Assembly: GCA_947499715.1 (NCBI GenBank)
Contig: CANMPL010000015.1
Coordinates: forward strand, 1-44,219
DNA length: 44,219 nucleotides
Direction: 5' to 3'
From: an uncultured Paracoccaceae bacterium
GTDB taxonomy: Bacteria > Pseudomonadota > Alphaproteobacteria > Rhodobacterales > Rhodobacteraceae
Each line of letters starts with the position of its first letter. The stretch's first letter is position 1. A model generated the notes under the pieces. The model ran no database searches. It was not told where the DNA came from and saw only the letters and a program-made list of their open reading frames with translations. A program made the position numbers and the translations under genes. This document shows positions 27,701-35,245 of this stretch, piece after piece.

Positions 27701-30134
27701 CCGTGATCTGATTGGCGCGGACGGTTCGCAGTTTATGCCATCTTCGCCGGGTTCGGACCGGTTCATCTCGGGGGGAGAGGGGTCGGACACGTATTCTTAT
27801 GTTGTCGGTGACGGCAATGACCGTATTTTGGATGGCGGTTCCGGGTCCGGTGACATCATTGATGTGACGGGCTTCACTTCCACCGACTTTGCGCTTGCTG
27901 GGCCTCATTCGATCCGCTTCGACCCGGCCTTCAGCGGTGATGTTCAGCTTTTCATCGACGCCAATAACACGCTCGACATTCTGGCGATGGCGGACTTTGA
28001 ACAGATTCAGTTTGCCGATGTCACATTTGACAATGACGCTGACGATCTGGACGGCGCGACGAACTTTGAAGCCTTCATCGCCTCACTTGTGGCCGAGGCC
28101 GTGGCGGCGGACCCGAATGAAGATGTGATCACCAAGGTTGCCGTCGCGGACCCGGGTGGAAACAACACATTCACGTCGACTGCGGCCAACGAACATTTCG
28201 CCCTGGATAACAGCAGTGACGATCAATTGATCTTCAACGTTGGCCAGATTGGTGATGACAGTGTGACAAAGACAATCGCGACAACAGGCGGTTATGACAT
28301 TACAATCGATTTCAGCGGGATTGTGGCCGACAACGTCTTGCAGCAGGACGTTATCCTGAGGGCAAGTGAGGTTAATTCCGAAGATGTCATTATCGACATC
28401 ATTTACGAAGACACGGCGTTCATAGACCCCGTGCAGGGGATCGGCCGCGTCGAGGAAACGATCACCCTTATCGGTGCCCTGGCGCAATTTTCCGGCGTGG
28501 ATTCGATTACGATTATCGACAATTCCGGTTCGACCAGTGGCTTTGCTTCGACAACTGAAGTGCAGCAGTTCTTGGTCGATCAACAGGTCACGAGCGGTGA
28601 TGATATCATCGCAGGATATGTCGGGTCTTTGACCCTGCGCGGGGGCGGCGGACACGACATATTGGTCGGTAACCGTGGCGGTGACACCTATGAATATGGC
28701 AGCAGTGATGGAAACGTCGTCATTGCGGAAGGGTCCTTCACGAGCGGAACCGATGTCTTGCGCGTTCTGGACTATGCGCTAGCTGATGCCAGCCTGTCCC
28801 GGTCACCGATCGATCCTGACGACCTTGTGCTTGATTTTGGCGGCGGAGATGTTCTGACAATCCGCGACTTTGGTCAGACATTTCGGCTGGAACAGATCGT
28901 GTTTAACGCAGATTCAGCGATACCGGAGAGCTCAACCTTCGCCGAGGTATCGTCGGCTTATCTTTCGCAGCAACGCTCTACTGGGGACGACATTCTGATC
29001 GGAATGGCCGCGTTGAACGAAACGCTTGAGGGGGGGCTGGGGAACGATCTGTTGGATGGTGGCGAAGGCTCTGACACCTATATTGTGCGTCGGGGCGAGG
29101 GCGACCATGAGATCCGGGACACCGGGATCGGGGACACCGATGCGATCTTTTTCGATGTGACCTCCACCTCTGTGACATTCGTTCAGGATCGTATTGATCC
29201 GGCGGATTTTCATATCGTTATGGATGATGGCACCGCGATCAAGGTGGTCAATTTTGCCAATGGCGGGATCGAACAATTCGTATTTACCGATGCGACGCTT
29301 TCGGCGGAAGACGCCCGCACGCAGGCTTACGACGATATTGCCACGACAGGCGATGACCTGATCATTGGCGGTGATGCGGTCGACAATTTGCGCGGCGGTC
29401 TTGGTGACGATGTGGTCTCGGGCGGGAGTGGCGCGGATGTCTTCCACTACGTTTTTGGTGACGGTGACGACACTCTGTTGGCTAATGCCAGCGCAAGTCG
29501 TTTTGAGCTTATCCAGATTTCCGGTGTGAGCCTTTTGGATCTTCGGGTTGAATCTGTGCCGGGCTCGCGCGATTTGGCCAACGGCACGCCGTCCAATGAT
29601 CAGGATATGTTGATCAGCTTTGCCAGCGGGGCAGGGTCAATCCTGGTGCAAAACGGCCTTTCCGCCAACGACAGCACGGTTTTGGTCCGGTTGGACGACG
29701 ACGGCACGATGCTGACAACCGCAGAACTGACGCTGATGGCGCTTGAAGCTGATATCGCGGCCGGACGCACCATTCTGGAGGGACCGGCCACGGGTGGCAC
29801 GGTATTTGGCAATGGGGCCACATTTATCCTAAGCGATCAAGGCGATGACACGTTTGCATTTGCGGCAGGCGACGGCACGCTGACGATCCTTGATGATGCG
29901 CCACAATCGGGGACCAACCGGCTCGAAATTACCGGCTACAGCTCTACTGATGCGACACTTGACCGTCTCGCCGCCGGATCAGAAGATTTCGTGATCCGCC
30001 TGCCAAATGGTGATCAGATCGTGGCACTGGGCGACTTTGATGCCAACCCGATCAATGGCGTGAACGAGATCTTCTTTGCCGGTGATGGTGTAACGCTGGA
30101 CGACGCGGCGATAACCACGGTGCTGGATGGCTAG
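21783..30134 (+). CDS. Giant RTX-type secreted adhesin/surface protein
   Basis: A protein of about 2783 residues without a signal peptide, as expected for type I secretion. The start is ATG 21783; TTG 21771 is also possible. In order it has: eight N-terminal repeats of about 49 residues ending in DDGR-like motifs (about 25-393); a VCBS domain (395-500, ending TITGANDAPV); cadherin-like domains (500-700); seven PD40/TolB-like motifs of the SISADG type spaced about 60 residues apart (723-1136), enough for a closed seven-bladed propeller; VCBS/cadherin domains (1140-1335); an Ig-like domain (SGLRIDSATGIISGTP, about 1380); and about ten RTX-type calcium-binding modules (1440-2773) built on GGxGxDxYxY and GDGxD. 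No type I secretion genes are in the window. The role is probably adhesion, biofilm or surface coat. Confidence 0.9.
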   Translation: MTTVTINDPSDLHPWFQRVVTRDTDGFLLSQQITYDDGRIQFVSYSAGSVVSRTWTDPSDQWGWTSRSLTFDAVSGYKTTQTLTRDDGSDVTTTFVDSKVSTRSTQDSGNVQSWSSKLDTFDASGRIASTTTRFDDGRLSSIGYQDGVLASRTDTDALDAFNWSTKVFSYDANGRVVDVTTTRDDGVVVVTTPAAGPASSTVVRTDTADVFNWNEIRISYDASGDIAQRVVVNDDGQESTTQYVNGQRSQTTLLDLNDVDGLTSRVTTYLADGRVAAVTTTYDDGRVADKSFGNGVAATLTITDHGDNYVWGTCTTTFGVDGVISQQQQTFDDGRVQVTDFAAGLRDHAIWSDPLNAYGWSSIQQTFGSNGALLFSEFAFDDGRLAFRDARGQDIVGGQISGGVTEDSAATLETSGSLSINATFQGNQSFVAQDGTAGSNGHGTFFLLANGDWRYEADNSQGAIDALPAGATLTDSFVALTPDGVAQTVTVTITGANDAPVVAPLMATTDETQTAFDIALLASASDVDTGDMLSVENLAEDATNFGGFTLSGATLTYDASAFEGLAAGESQIINFTYDVVDTNGGRTANALELTVEGRDPAFEAADDDFSTDEDTSFSGDVSTNDEPNGGVYSVVSGPDGDLTLNADGSFDYEPGAFFAGLADGDTATDSFTYQIDTGSDVTQATVTIEISGLNDGPTQVAPRVVDVRLVTEDQTETQGGNGHSLAPSISADGDSISYDSSASDLISGDTNARTDVYVEDASETNSRANVQNGTNAQTITDGASGAALSADGGVVVFQSRASDLVPMDGDGDPVPNNNRIDIYVRDVVSGGTALLIQDGVDGQRLDGNSQNASVSADGRFVVFQSNATNLVTAVDDNSSGGSSLDDIFLHDRQTGETVMISQDVGTVEAAAAFNPSISADGKTVVFLTANSFDVADTNGLVDIYAYDVALGGLTLVSQSTGGVVGNQDAISFTGGQAVSTPSVSANGRFVTWVSRADNLVAGDTNNSDDVFVHDLETGETSRVSVSSTGVEGDGASFDAQISDNGRFVAFESQATNLDGVTPDTNGANDIFVHDRLTGETIRVSVTPDLANEPAGSQPDISADGSHVVFSSATVAANFDDRVTTGNVSDIYVAEIDTSGFALTANAAQLLIDLRNDWTDVDGGDLDFANITVTTDDPTLGRAITFTEVVDGAGNVTGITLDPAQFVSLGQYDTELLSVSYDVSDGIDTVSGVSGVAVNGVNDAPVGVDGTFDVNQGTTLNGSFMATDADGDALNFANLSTGLSGSLTVLENGSFSYTAGAGQTVGDVVSIGVFDDAGGITTLTATFDVNVAPTFTAPAAVQVALTQEIDPNAANAIDISAFFDDAAGSSLTYDAVIAGQSALPSGLRIDSATGIISGTPTTNEVVRIAVTATDAGGLATTGAFWLGIVDGTLTGGATAEVLTDDGFSRLVDGQAGNDSLFGGDQADIFVHRLGDGLDIIDETGLSDTDHLVLVGYASTDVVFERLSANPFEQKGLDLLIRPAAGDFDFSQGVIVRNGLGTEGSTRRISEYHFDDGVTLTDTEVRALILAGETTSGMDDIRGFGGADTLDGGAGDDVLRGGDGSDLYIYEAGNGHDTIRETGRLDTDIVQIGYDIGDASFAQGAGSDDLLIDFGGGDALTLINTINGSVVDGIETLRFADGDLSMADVRNILTEQQATSGDDVVIGFDRSETLDGKAGNDTLVGGDGADTYVYRAGGGDDVVLDQGAGDYDNLTVFDFTIDYDHVDGVINPGSQVTFARSADVEAHFVTDDLVVLLDDGAGATGQVTLIDALTGDPQNGIEGLIFDASGVTLTMAQVRSDLIAQQQTAGDDLVYGFSTGDTIVGGTGNDTLTGRDGLDIYVFSAGDGHDVVADMGNGDNDRVQFTDRNLADFTITYGLGDDKTIIFEAGSDRIEVIGALGGGTLNNIAFFDFADQTLTELEMRQHVVDQALTQGRDLIGADGSQFMPSSPGSDRFISGGEGSDTYSYVVGDGNDRILDGGSGSGDIIDVTGFTSTDFALAGPHSIRFDPAFSGDVQLFIDANNTLDILAMADFEQIQFADVTFDNDADDLDGATNFEAFIASLVAEAVAADPNEDVITKVAVADPGGNNTFTSTAANEHFALDNSSDDQLIFNVGQIGDDSVTKTIATTGGYDITIDFSGIVADNVLQQDVILRASEVNSEDVIIDIIYEDTAFIDPVQGIGRVEETITLIGALAQFSGVDSITIIDNSGSTSGFASTTEVQQFLVDQQVTSGDDIIAGYVGSLTLRGGGGHDILVGNRGGDTYEYGSSDGNVVIAEGSFTSGTDVLRVLDYALADASLSRSPIDPDDLVLDFGGGDVLTIRDFGQTFRLEQIVFNADSAIPESSTFAEVSSAYLSQQRSTGDDILIGMAALNETLEGGLGNDLLDGGEGSDTYIVRRGEGDHEIRDTGIGDTDAIFFDVTSTSVTFVQDRIDPADFHIVMDDGTAIKVVNFANGGIEQFVFTDATLSAEDARTQAYDDIATTGDDLIIGGDAVDNLRGGLGDDVVSGGSGADVFHYVFGDGDDTLLANASASRFELIQISGVSLLDLRVESVPGSRDLANGTPSNDQDMLISFASGAGSILVQNGLSANDSTVLVRLDDDGTMLTTAELTLMALEADIAAGRTILEGPATGGTVFGNGATFILSDQGDDTFAFAAGDGTLTILDDAPQSGTNRLEITGYSSTDATLDRLAAGSEDFVIRLPNGDQIVALGDFDANPINGVNEIFFAGDGVTLDDAAITTVLDG

Positions 30135-30206
30135 TCGCTGGTTTGCGAATGGCAGTTTGTTGTGCCCGCTTCCGGGGCATTCCAGACCCAAATCTGCGCC
30201 GAAAGG

Positions 30207-30533
30207 TTACATCGAGAAGGATGTGCCGCAGCCACACGAAGATGTCGCATTGGGGTTGTTGATGACAAAACGCGCGCCGATGAGCTCTTCTGTGAAGTCG
30301 ATCTCGGCTTCGGTCAGGAAGGGCAGCGATACGCTGTCGATCACGACTTTTTCGCCAGCGCCTTCAAGGACCAGATCGTCGTCTTTGACGTCATCAAGGT
30401 CAATCTCGTACTGAAACCCAGAACAGCCGCCGCCTTCGACGGCAACGCGCAGGGCCTTGCCTTGGGCAGAGGCACCAATCTCGGACAGACGCTCGAAGGC
30501 GCGGGGCGTGACTTTGGGGGGAAGGGTCAGCAT
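30207..30533 (-). CDS. erpA: Iron-sulfur cluster insertion protein, A-type carrier
   Basis: A 108-residue A-type carrier (ErpA/IscA/HesB family). The three cluster cysteines are present: Cys37 in GGGCSGF and Cys100/Cys102 in the SCGCG motif, with the normal spacing. It accepts a cluster from the Isc/Suf machinery and hands it to apoproteins. The gene is divergent from the dGTPase gene, an arrangement I recall as common in Rhodobacterales. A truncated relative lies at 21473-21673 on the other side of the RTX gene. Confidence 0.93.
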   Translation of the reverse strand: MLTLPPKVTPRAFERLSEIGASAQGKALRVAVEGGGCSGFQYEIDLDDVKDDDLVLEGAGEKVVIDSVSLPFLTEAEIDFTEELIGARFVINNPNATSSCGCGTSFSM

Positions 30534-30606
30534 GAAGGAACCTATCAGTCTGGTATCTGTTCAGATATAGAGACGACAGGCAAAGACGACAAGGCAGGGC
30601 AGGGAC

Positions 30607-31779
30607 ATGGCAGCCCCATATGCGACCGATCCCGCAAACGCGCGGGGGCGGCTTTATGCGGAAGAAGAGAGCAACTTTCGCTCTCCGTTTCAGCGTGACC
30701 GCGACCGGATCATTCATGCAAGCGCGTTTCGGCGGCTCAAGCATAAGACACAGGTGTTTATTGAGCACGAGGGCGATTACTTTCGCACGCGGCTGACGCA
30801 CTCGATTGAGGTGGCGCAGGTGGCGCGAACGGTGGCGGCCGCACTGGATCTGAACGTAGAGCTGACAGAGGCCGTGGCACTGGCCCATGATCTGGGCCAC
30901 ACGCCCTTTGGCCATACCGGAGAGGAAGCGCTGGACCGGCTGATGCAGCCCTACGGCGGGTTTGATCATAATGCGCAGGCGCTGCGGATCGTGACGGATC
31001 TAGAGCGTCATTATGCCGAATGGGACGGGCTGAACCTGACGTGGGAGACGCTGGAAGGCATCGCCAAGCATAATGGGCCGGTCACGGGCGACATCCCTTG
31101 GGCGCTGGAGGATTACAACAAGCGGCACGATCTGGAACTGCACACCCATGCCAGCGCAGAGGCGCAGGTGGCCGCCTTGGCCGATGACATTGCCTACAAC
31201 AATCACGACCTGCATGACGGCCTGCGAGCAGAGCTGTTCAGCACAGATGAACTGGCCGAATTGCCGGTGTTGCAGGATTGTTTTGCCGATGTGGATCGCA
31301 AGTATCCCAGCCTGAATTATTACCGGAGGCGGCACGAGGCCTTGCGGCGTTTCTTTGGCATCCTGGTGGAGGATGTGATCATCGTCAGCCGCCGCAATCT
31401 GGCAGAATTCGACCCCGCGAGCGTGGCTGACGTCCGCCATGCGGGACGGATGATGGTGCAGTTTACGCCGGCACTCTGGGATGATCTTAAGGTGATCCGG
31501 CTCTTCCTGTTTGAGCGCATGTACCGCGCCCCGGCGGTGGTCAAGATGCGGGTGGCTGTGACCCATATGATCGATGAGATATTCCCGTTTTTCATTCATA
31601 ATTCCAACGAGTTACCCAAGCAGTGGCGCAAGGATGTGGCCGATGCGCGGGACGAGCAGGCGCTGGCCCGGATCGTGGCGGATTACATCGCGGGCATGAC
31701 CGACCGGTTTGCCATTCAGGAACATCAAAGGCTGATCGGTGGCACGCCGGTCCCCGCAGGAGTGACCGATGGCGATTGA
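30607..31779 (+). CDS. dgt: Deoxyguanosinetriphosphate triphosphohydrolase-like protein
   Basis: A 390-residue HD-domain phosphohydrolase of the dGTPase family (type 2 length). The metal ligands are visible: His65 in RLTHSIEV, the HD pair His94-Asp95 in ALAHDLGHTPFGH, and a later Asp in ALADDIAYNNHD. The N-terminal SPFQRDRDRIIHASAFRRL block is the family signature. It removes triphosphate from dNTPs, mainly dGTP, and so balances nucleotide pools. It overlaps the antiporter gene by 11 bases. Confidence 0.93.
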   Translation: MAAPYATDPANARGRLYAEEESNFRSPFQRDRDRIIHASAFRRLKHKTQVFIEHEGDYFRTRLTHSIEVAQVARTVAAALDLNVELTEAVALAHDLGHTPFGHTGEEALDRLMQPYGGFDHNAQALRIVTDLERHYAEWDGLNLTWETLEGIAKHNGPVTGDIPWALEDYNKRHDLELHTHASAEAQVAALADDIAYNNHDLHDGLRAELFSTDELAELPVLQDCFADVDRKYPSLNYYRRRHEALRRFFGILVEDVIIVSRRNLAEFDPASVADVRHAGRMMVQFTPALWDDLKVIRLFLFERMYRAPAVVKMRVAVTHMIDEIFPFFIHNSNELPKQWRKDVADARDEQALARIVADYIAGMTDRFAIQEHQRLIGGTPVPAGVTDGD

Positions 31780-33601
31780 AGGTGAAGCCGGGGCGATGGC
31801 CCCCGTTGTGGCTTTTGCGTTGGTGGGCGCGCTGGGTGTCGGCAGCCAGTGGCTCGCTTGGCGTTTGCGGATGCCTGCGATTGTGCTGATGCTGGTGGCG
31901 GGCATTCTGGTCGGGCCGGTGCTGGGGGTCTTTGATCCTGCGCGCGATATCGGGCCGCTGATGGGGCCGATGATCAGCATCGCCGTGGCGATTATCCTGT
32001 TCGAGGGCGGTCTGACGCTGAACTTTCATCAGCTGCGTGATGCCGCGGTGGGGGTCAAACGGCTGGTCTTTGTCGGTGCGCCCCTGGGCTGGGTCACCTC
32101 TGCCTTGGCCCTGCATTACGGGGCGGGGCTGACGTGGCAAGCCTCTGCCGTCTTTGGCGGAATTATGATCGTGACCGGCCCGACGGTCATCGCGCCCTTG
32201 CTACGCACCGCCAGGCTCTCTCGCAGGCCCGCGGCCTTGCTGCAATGGGAAGCGATTGTGAACGACCCCATCGGCGCGCTGGCGGCCGTGTTAGCGTTTG
32301 AGGTCGTCGTGGTTTTGCATACGGCGACGACAGTGGGGGCTGCGGTCACAGACCTGATCGTGGGCATTGGCATTGCCACGGTGCTGGGGGCGGCAGGCGG
32401 ATTTGGCCTCGCGCGGGCGTTCAAGCGCGGCTGGGTGCCGGAATACATGAAGGTGCCGGTGCTTTTTGCGCTGCTCTTGGCGGTCTTTGGTGTCTCTGAC
32501 GCCGTGCTGCATGAAAGTGGGCTGTTGGCTGTGACGATCATGGGGATCGTGATCGCGAACGCCGATTTGCCGTCTTATGTCGAGCTGCGGCGTTTCAAGG
32601 AACACGCGACGGTGTTACTTGTCTCTGGCGTGTTCATCCTGCTGGCGGCGGGTCTGGATTTTGCGGCATTGGGCGCGCTGGATTGGCGCGCGGCGGTCTT
32701 TGTGGCCGCTGTCGTGCTGGTAGCGCGGCCCTTGACGGTCTTTGTGTCGCTGATCGGATCCGGCCTGCCGTGGCGGGAACAGGTGCTTGTGGCCTTTACC
32801 GGCCCGCGCGGCGTGGTGCTGGTGGCGGTGGCCGGGCTGTTTGGTGAAAGACTGCTCTCGCTGGGGTTCGAAGACGCGGCCCTGATCGCGCCTTTGGCCT
32901 TTGTGCTGGTGGCCTTCACCGTGGTGTTGCACGGCTTCACGCTGGCGCCGTTTGCCCGCGCCTTGGGGCTGACGGGGGCGGATACGCCGGGGGTAATCAT
33001 CATCGGGGGGGCCAACTGGTCGACCGCTCTGGCAGAGGCTTTGACCCGCGCAGAAGTGCCCGTGCTGATGACTGATCCCAACTTTGGCCATCTGCGGGCG
33101 GCGCGGGCGGCAGGCATCGCGACCTTCAGCGGTGATATCCTGTCCGAAGGGGCAGAGCAGCGGTTGGAGCTGGTCAGCTACGCTACGCTGATCGCCGCCA
33201 CCGATAATGACGCCTATAACACGCTGGTGGCGACGGATCTGGCACCAGAGTTTGGCCGCGACAATGTCTTTCAGATCGCGCGTGCCAAATCCGACAACGC
33301 CCGCCATCAACTGCCCACGACACTGGGCGGCAAAGCCCTGGGCGTGGATGCGACCTATACCGAAATGGAAGAGATGTTCCGCGCTGGCTGGACCTTCCGG
33401 GTGACCCGGCTGACGGATGAATTCACGCTGGCAGATTGGCGGGCCGAACGCGCGGATGCGCGCCTGGTGGCGCGGATTTCCCCGAAAGGAGAGATCAAGC
33501 TGATCAGCCGCGACGAAGACGTCAAACCCGCTCCAGACGTGCGCCTTCTCGCGTTTCGCCCCGCCGATGCAGGCGAAGTGGATCAACCCCCCGCTGGGTA
33601 G
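31769..33601 (+). CDS. CPA1-type cation:proton antiporter with TrkA-like tail
   Basis: A 610-residue membrane protein. About twelve membrane helices fill residues 1-400, with the CPA1 features FEGGLTL near 70 and NDP (a single acidic residue, as in electroneutral exchangers) near 166. The cytoplasmic tail from about 408 has a Rossmann-like TrkA-N region (VIIIGGANWS, then ATDNDAYN), though the usual GxGxxG is altered. It exchanges Na+ or K+ for protons and may be gated by a nucleotide. The start at ATG 31769 has a good site (AGGAG) inside the dGTPase gene. Confidence 0.9.
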   Translation: MAIEGEAGAMAPVVAFALVGALGVGSQWLAWRLRMPAIVLMLVAGILVGPVLGVFDPARDIGPLMGPMISIAVAIILFEGGLTLNFHQLRDAAVGVKRLVFVGAPLGWVTSALALHYGAGLTWQASAVFGGIMIVTGPTVIAPLLRTARLSRRPAALLQWEAIVNDPIGALAAVLAFEVVVVLHTATTVGAAVTDLIVGIGIATVLGAAGGFGLARAFKRGWVPEYMKVPVLFALLLAVFGVSDAVLHESGLLAVTIMGIVIANADLPSYVELRRFKEHATVLLVSGVFILLAAGLDFAALGALDWRAAVFVAAVVLVARPLTVFVSLIGSGLPWREQVLVAFTGPRGVVLVAVAGLFGERLLSLGFEDAALIAPLAFVLVAFTVVLHGFTLAPFARALGLTGADTPGVIIIGGANWSTALAEALTRAEVPVLMTDPNFGHLRAARAAGIATFSGDILSEGAEQRLELVSYATLIAATDNDAYNTLVATDLAPEFGRDNVFQIARAKSDNARHQLPTTLGGKALGVDATYTEMEEMFRAGWTFRVTRLTDEFTLADWRAERADARLVARISPKGEIKLISRDEDVKPAPDVRLLAFRPADAGEVDQPPAG

Positions 33602-33703
33602 TGTGATGTTGTGAAAACGTCGTTGCGCATTGGCAGATCAGCCGCGGCACGGACCAACGCGGAGTGACGGGCGACAGGCTGGTCATGTGATGTCAGCGTG
33701 ACG

Positions 33704-34084
33704 CTACGCCACAAAAATCAGGGCGATGGCACCCACTATGACAATATTTGCGAATGCGAAGATGTGATACCGACGCAGGAATCTCTGACCTTCGGGGTTG
33801 AGCTTGTCTTTCAGGTCAAGACTGCCAAAAAAGCCGATGGATTTAATGCGCCATATCCATTCGGGCAGGAGGTTTTGGTGAATTTTTGATTTGAGATGAT
33901 TGTGATAAAGATTCAAAGCCGCCGAAAGAATAAGCAGTGGCGTAAGCCAGATCCAAAGTGAGCCGCTTGAGAGGACGCTCCAGAATCCGACTGGGTCTTG
34001 GGCCCCGTCGCGTAGTCCGGTGACACCATCGACAACATCGGTCGTGATGCCAACCCCATCCAGAACACTGTCAATCTTACTCAT
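33704..34084 (-). CDS. Small membrane protein of unknown function
   Basis: A 126-residue protein with two hydrophobic segments (about 43-60 and 108-125) and a basic stretch between them (HNHLKSKIHQN). I do not recognise the family. It lies beyond the TRAP operon, downstream of the DctP gene, but a strong hairpin separates them, so it may be read from its own promoter. Confidence 0.65.
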   Translation of the reverse strand: MSKIDSVLDGVGITTDVVDGVTGLRDGAQDPVGFWSVLSSGSLWIWLTPLLILSAALNLYHNHLKSKIHQNLLPEWIWRIKSIGFFGSLDLKDKLNPEGQRFLRRYHIFAFANIVIVGAIALIFVA

Positions 34085-34098
34085 CAGGAACCTTGTCT

Positions 34099-34126
34099 CC
34101 TCTGGGGCGGAATACCGCCCCAGAGG
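34099..34126. terminator. Strong hairpin after the TRAP operon
   Basis: CCTCTGGGGCGG (34099-34110) pairs perfectly with CCGCCCCAGAGG (34115-34126) around a 4-base loop, just after the DctP stop. It lacks a clear U-tract on either strand but is the likely end of the TRAP/monooxygenase transcript. Confidence 0.65.
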
Positions 34127-34137
34127 TGTATCAGACC

Positions 34138-35202
34138 TTAGTTCAGGTCTTTGGCGTAGTCAGCGGCCAATGCGCCTTCGGCTTCGGCCACGGCTGCGAT
34201 CAGCGCGTCGAGGATCTCTTCGCCACCGTCAACATTGCCACGGAACCAGTCCTGCACGGGGGCAGCGGCTTCGGCGAATGCGGCTTTCTCTTCTGGGGTT
34301 GGGACATAGAGGTCACCACCGCCAGCGACGAAAGCTTCATAGGCTTCGATCGACTTGCGCTTGGGCGAGGCGAAGGTCGCCTGCTGCAGCTGGCTAAAGC
34401 CATCGACGACGACTTTGCGCAGGTCTTCTGGCATCGCCATGAAGTTGGCATTCGACATCCACCACAGCGCACCCATGTAGGCGTGGCCATCAAGGGTGAC
34501 ATACTGCAGGCCCGCATCAGGGAACTTCATGCCCATGATATCGGTGATGCCGTTCTTGGAGCCTTCAACAACGCCGGTCTGGAAAGAGGTGAAAAGCTCT
34601 GGCCATGGGATCGGTGTCGGGGAGGCACCCAAGGCGCGGACCAACTCCTGCGGCAGGTCGGCGACCACGGTGCGGATCTTGAGACCTTCCATGTCCGATG
34701 GCATCGCCACACGACGCTGCGTGTTGGCAAAGTTGCGCCAGCCGCCGGTGTTACCGATAGTCATCAGGCGGATGCTGTCGTCAGACGTCGCCAGCGCCAT
34801 TTCGCGCATCTTGCGGGTGAAGTCGCCTGTCAGCACGGCCTCTGCCACGCGGTCGTCGGCCATCAGGTATGGCAGATCAAGCACCTGCACATAAGGGAAG
34901 ATGCCCGCCGCACCACCAGAGGTGGAGATGTAGACGTCGATGGAGCCTTCGGCCACACCTTCAAGGCATTCCGCGCCCGTCGCGCAAAGCTGCGTGCCGA
35001 TGAAAAGTTCCACGCCGATGCGCCCGTTAGAGGCGGCCTCAACGTAGTTTTTGAAGACGACCAGACCGTCATAGTCTTCGTCGTTTTCGTTCGAGTTTGC
35101 AGTCGCGCGGATCGTGAACTCTTGATGGCCGTCAGCCATCGCAGTTGACGCGCCGGCAAGCAGCGTGGCGGCAAGTGCGCCTTTGAGTAGACCTTTGAGC
35201 AT
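34138..35202 (-). CDS. dctP: TRAP transporter solute-binding protein (DctP family)
   Basis: A 354-residue periplasmic binding protein. The signal peptide ends in STAMADG (about residue 24). The family pattern is present: the FIGTQLC region, SIDVYISTSGGAAG, MEGLKIRTV with the conserved Arg that pairs with a carboxylate or other anion, and the GVVEGSKNGITDIMGMKF region. It delivers an acidic solute to the DctQM permease encoded upstream in the same operon. Its enzyme neighbours suggest an organosulfonate such as sulfoquinovose or its glyceryl glycoside, an inference from context. Confidence 0.92.
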   Translation of the reverse strand: MLKGLLKGALAATLLAGASTAMADGHQEFTIRATANSNENDEDYDGLVVFKNYVEAASNGRIGVELFIGTQLCATGAECLEGVAEGSIDVYISTSGGAAGIFPYVQVLDLPYLMADDRVAEAVLTGDFTRKMREMALATSDDSIRLMTIGNTGGWRNFANTQRRVAMPSDMEGLKIRTVVADLPQELVRALGASPTPIPWPELFTSFQTGVVEGSKNGITDIMGMKFPDAGLQYVTLDGHAYMGALWWMSNANFMAMPEDLRKVVVDGFSQLQQATFASPKRKSIEAYEAFVAGGGDLYVPTPEEKAAFAEAAAPVQDWFRGNVDGGEEILDALIAAVAEAEGALAADYAKDLN

Positions 35203-35245
35203 TATTCTCTCCCTGTCATTGGTCGGTTATGGGAACACAGTCCCT

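Noticed and set aside
22449-29823. Many long antisense frames within the RTX gene
   Set aside because: They arise from the strong codon bias of Asp/Gly-rich repeats; none resembles a protein family.
20618-30533. Integrase or transposase expected for an inserted island
   Set aside because: None found in either strand; the direct erpA copies are the only sign of insertion.
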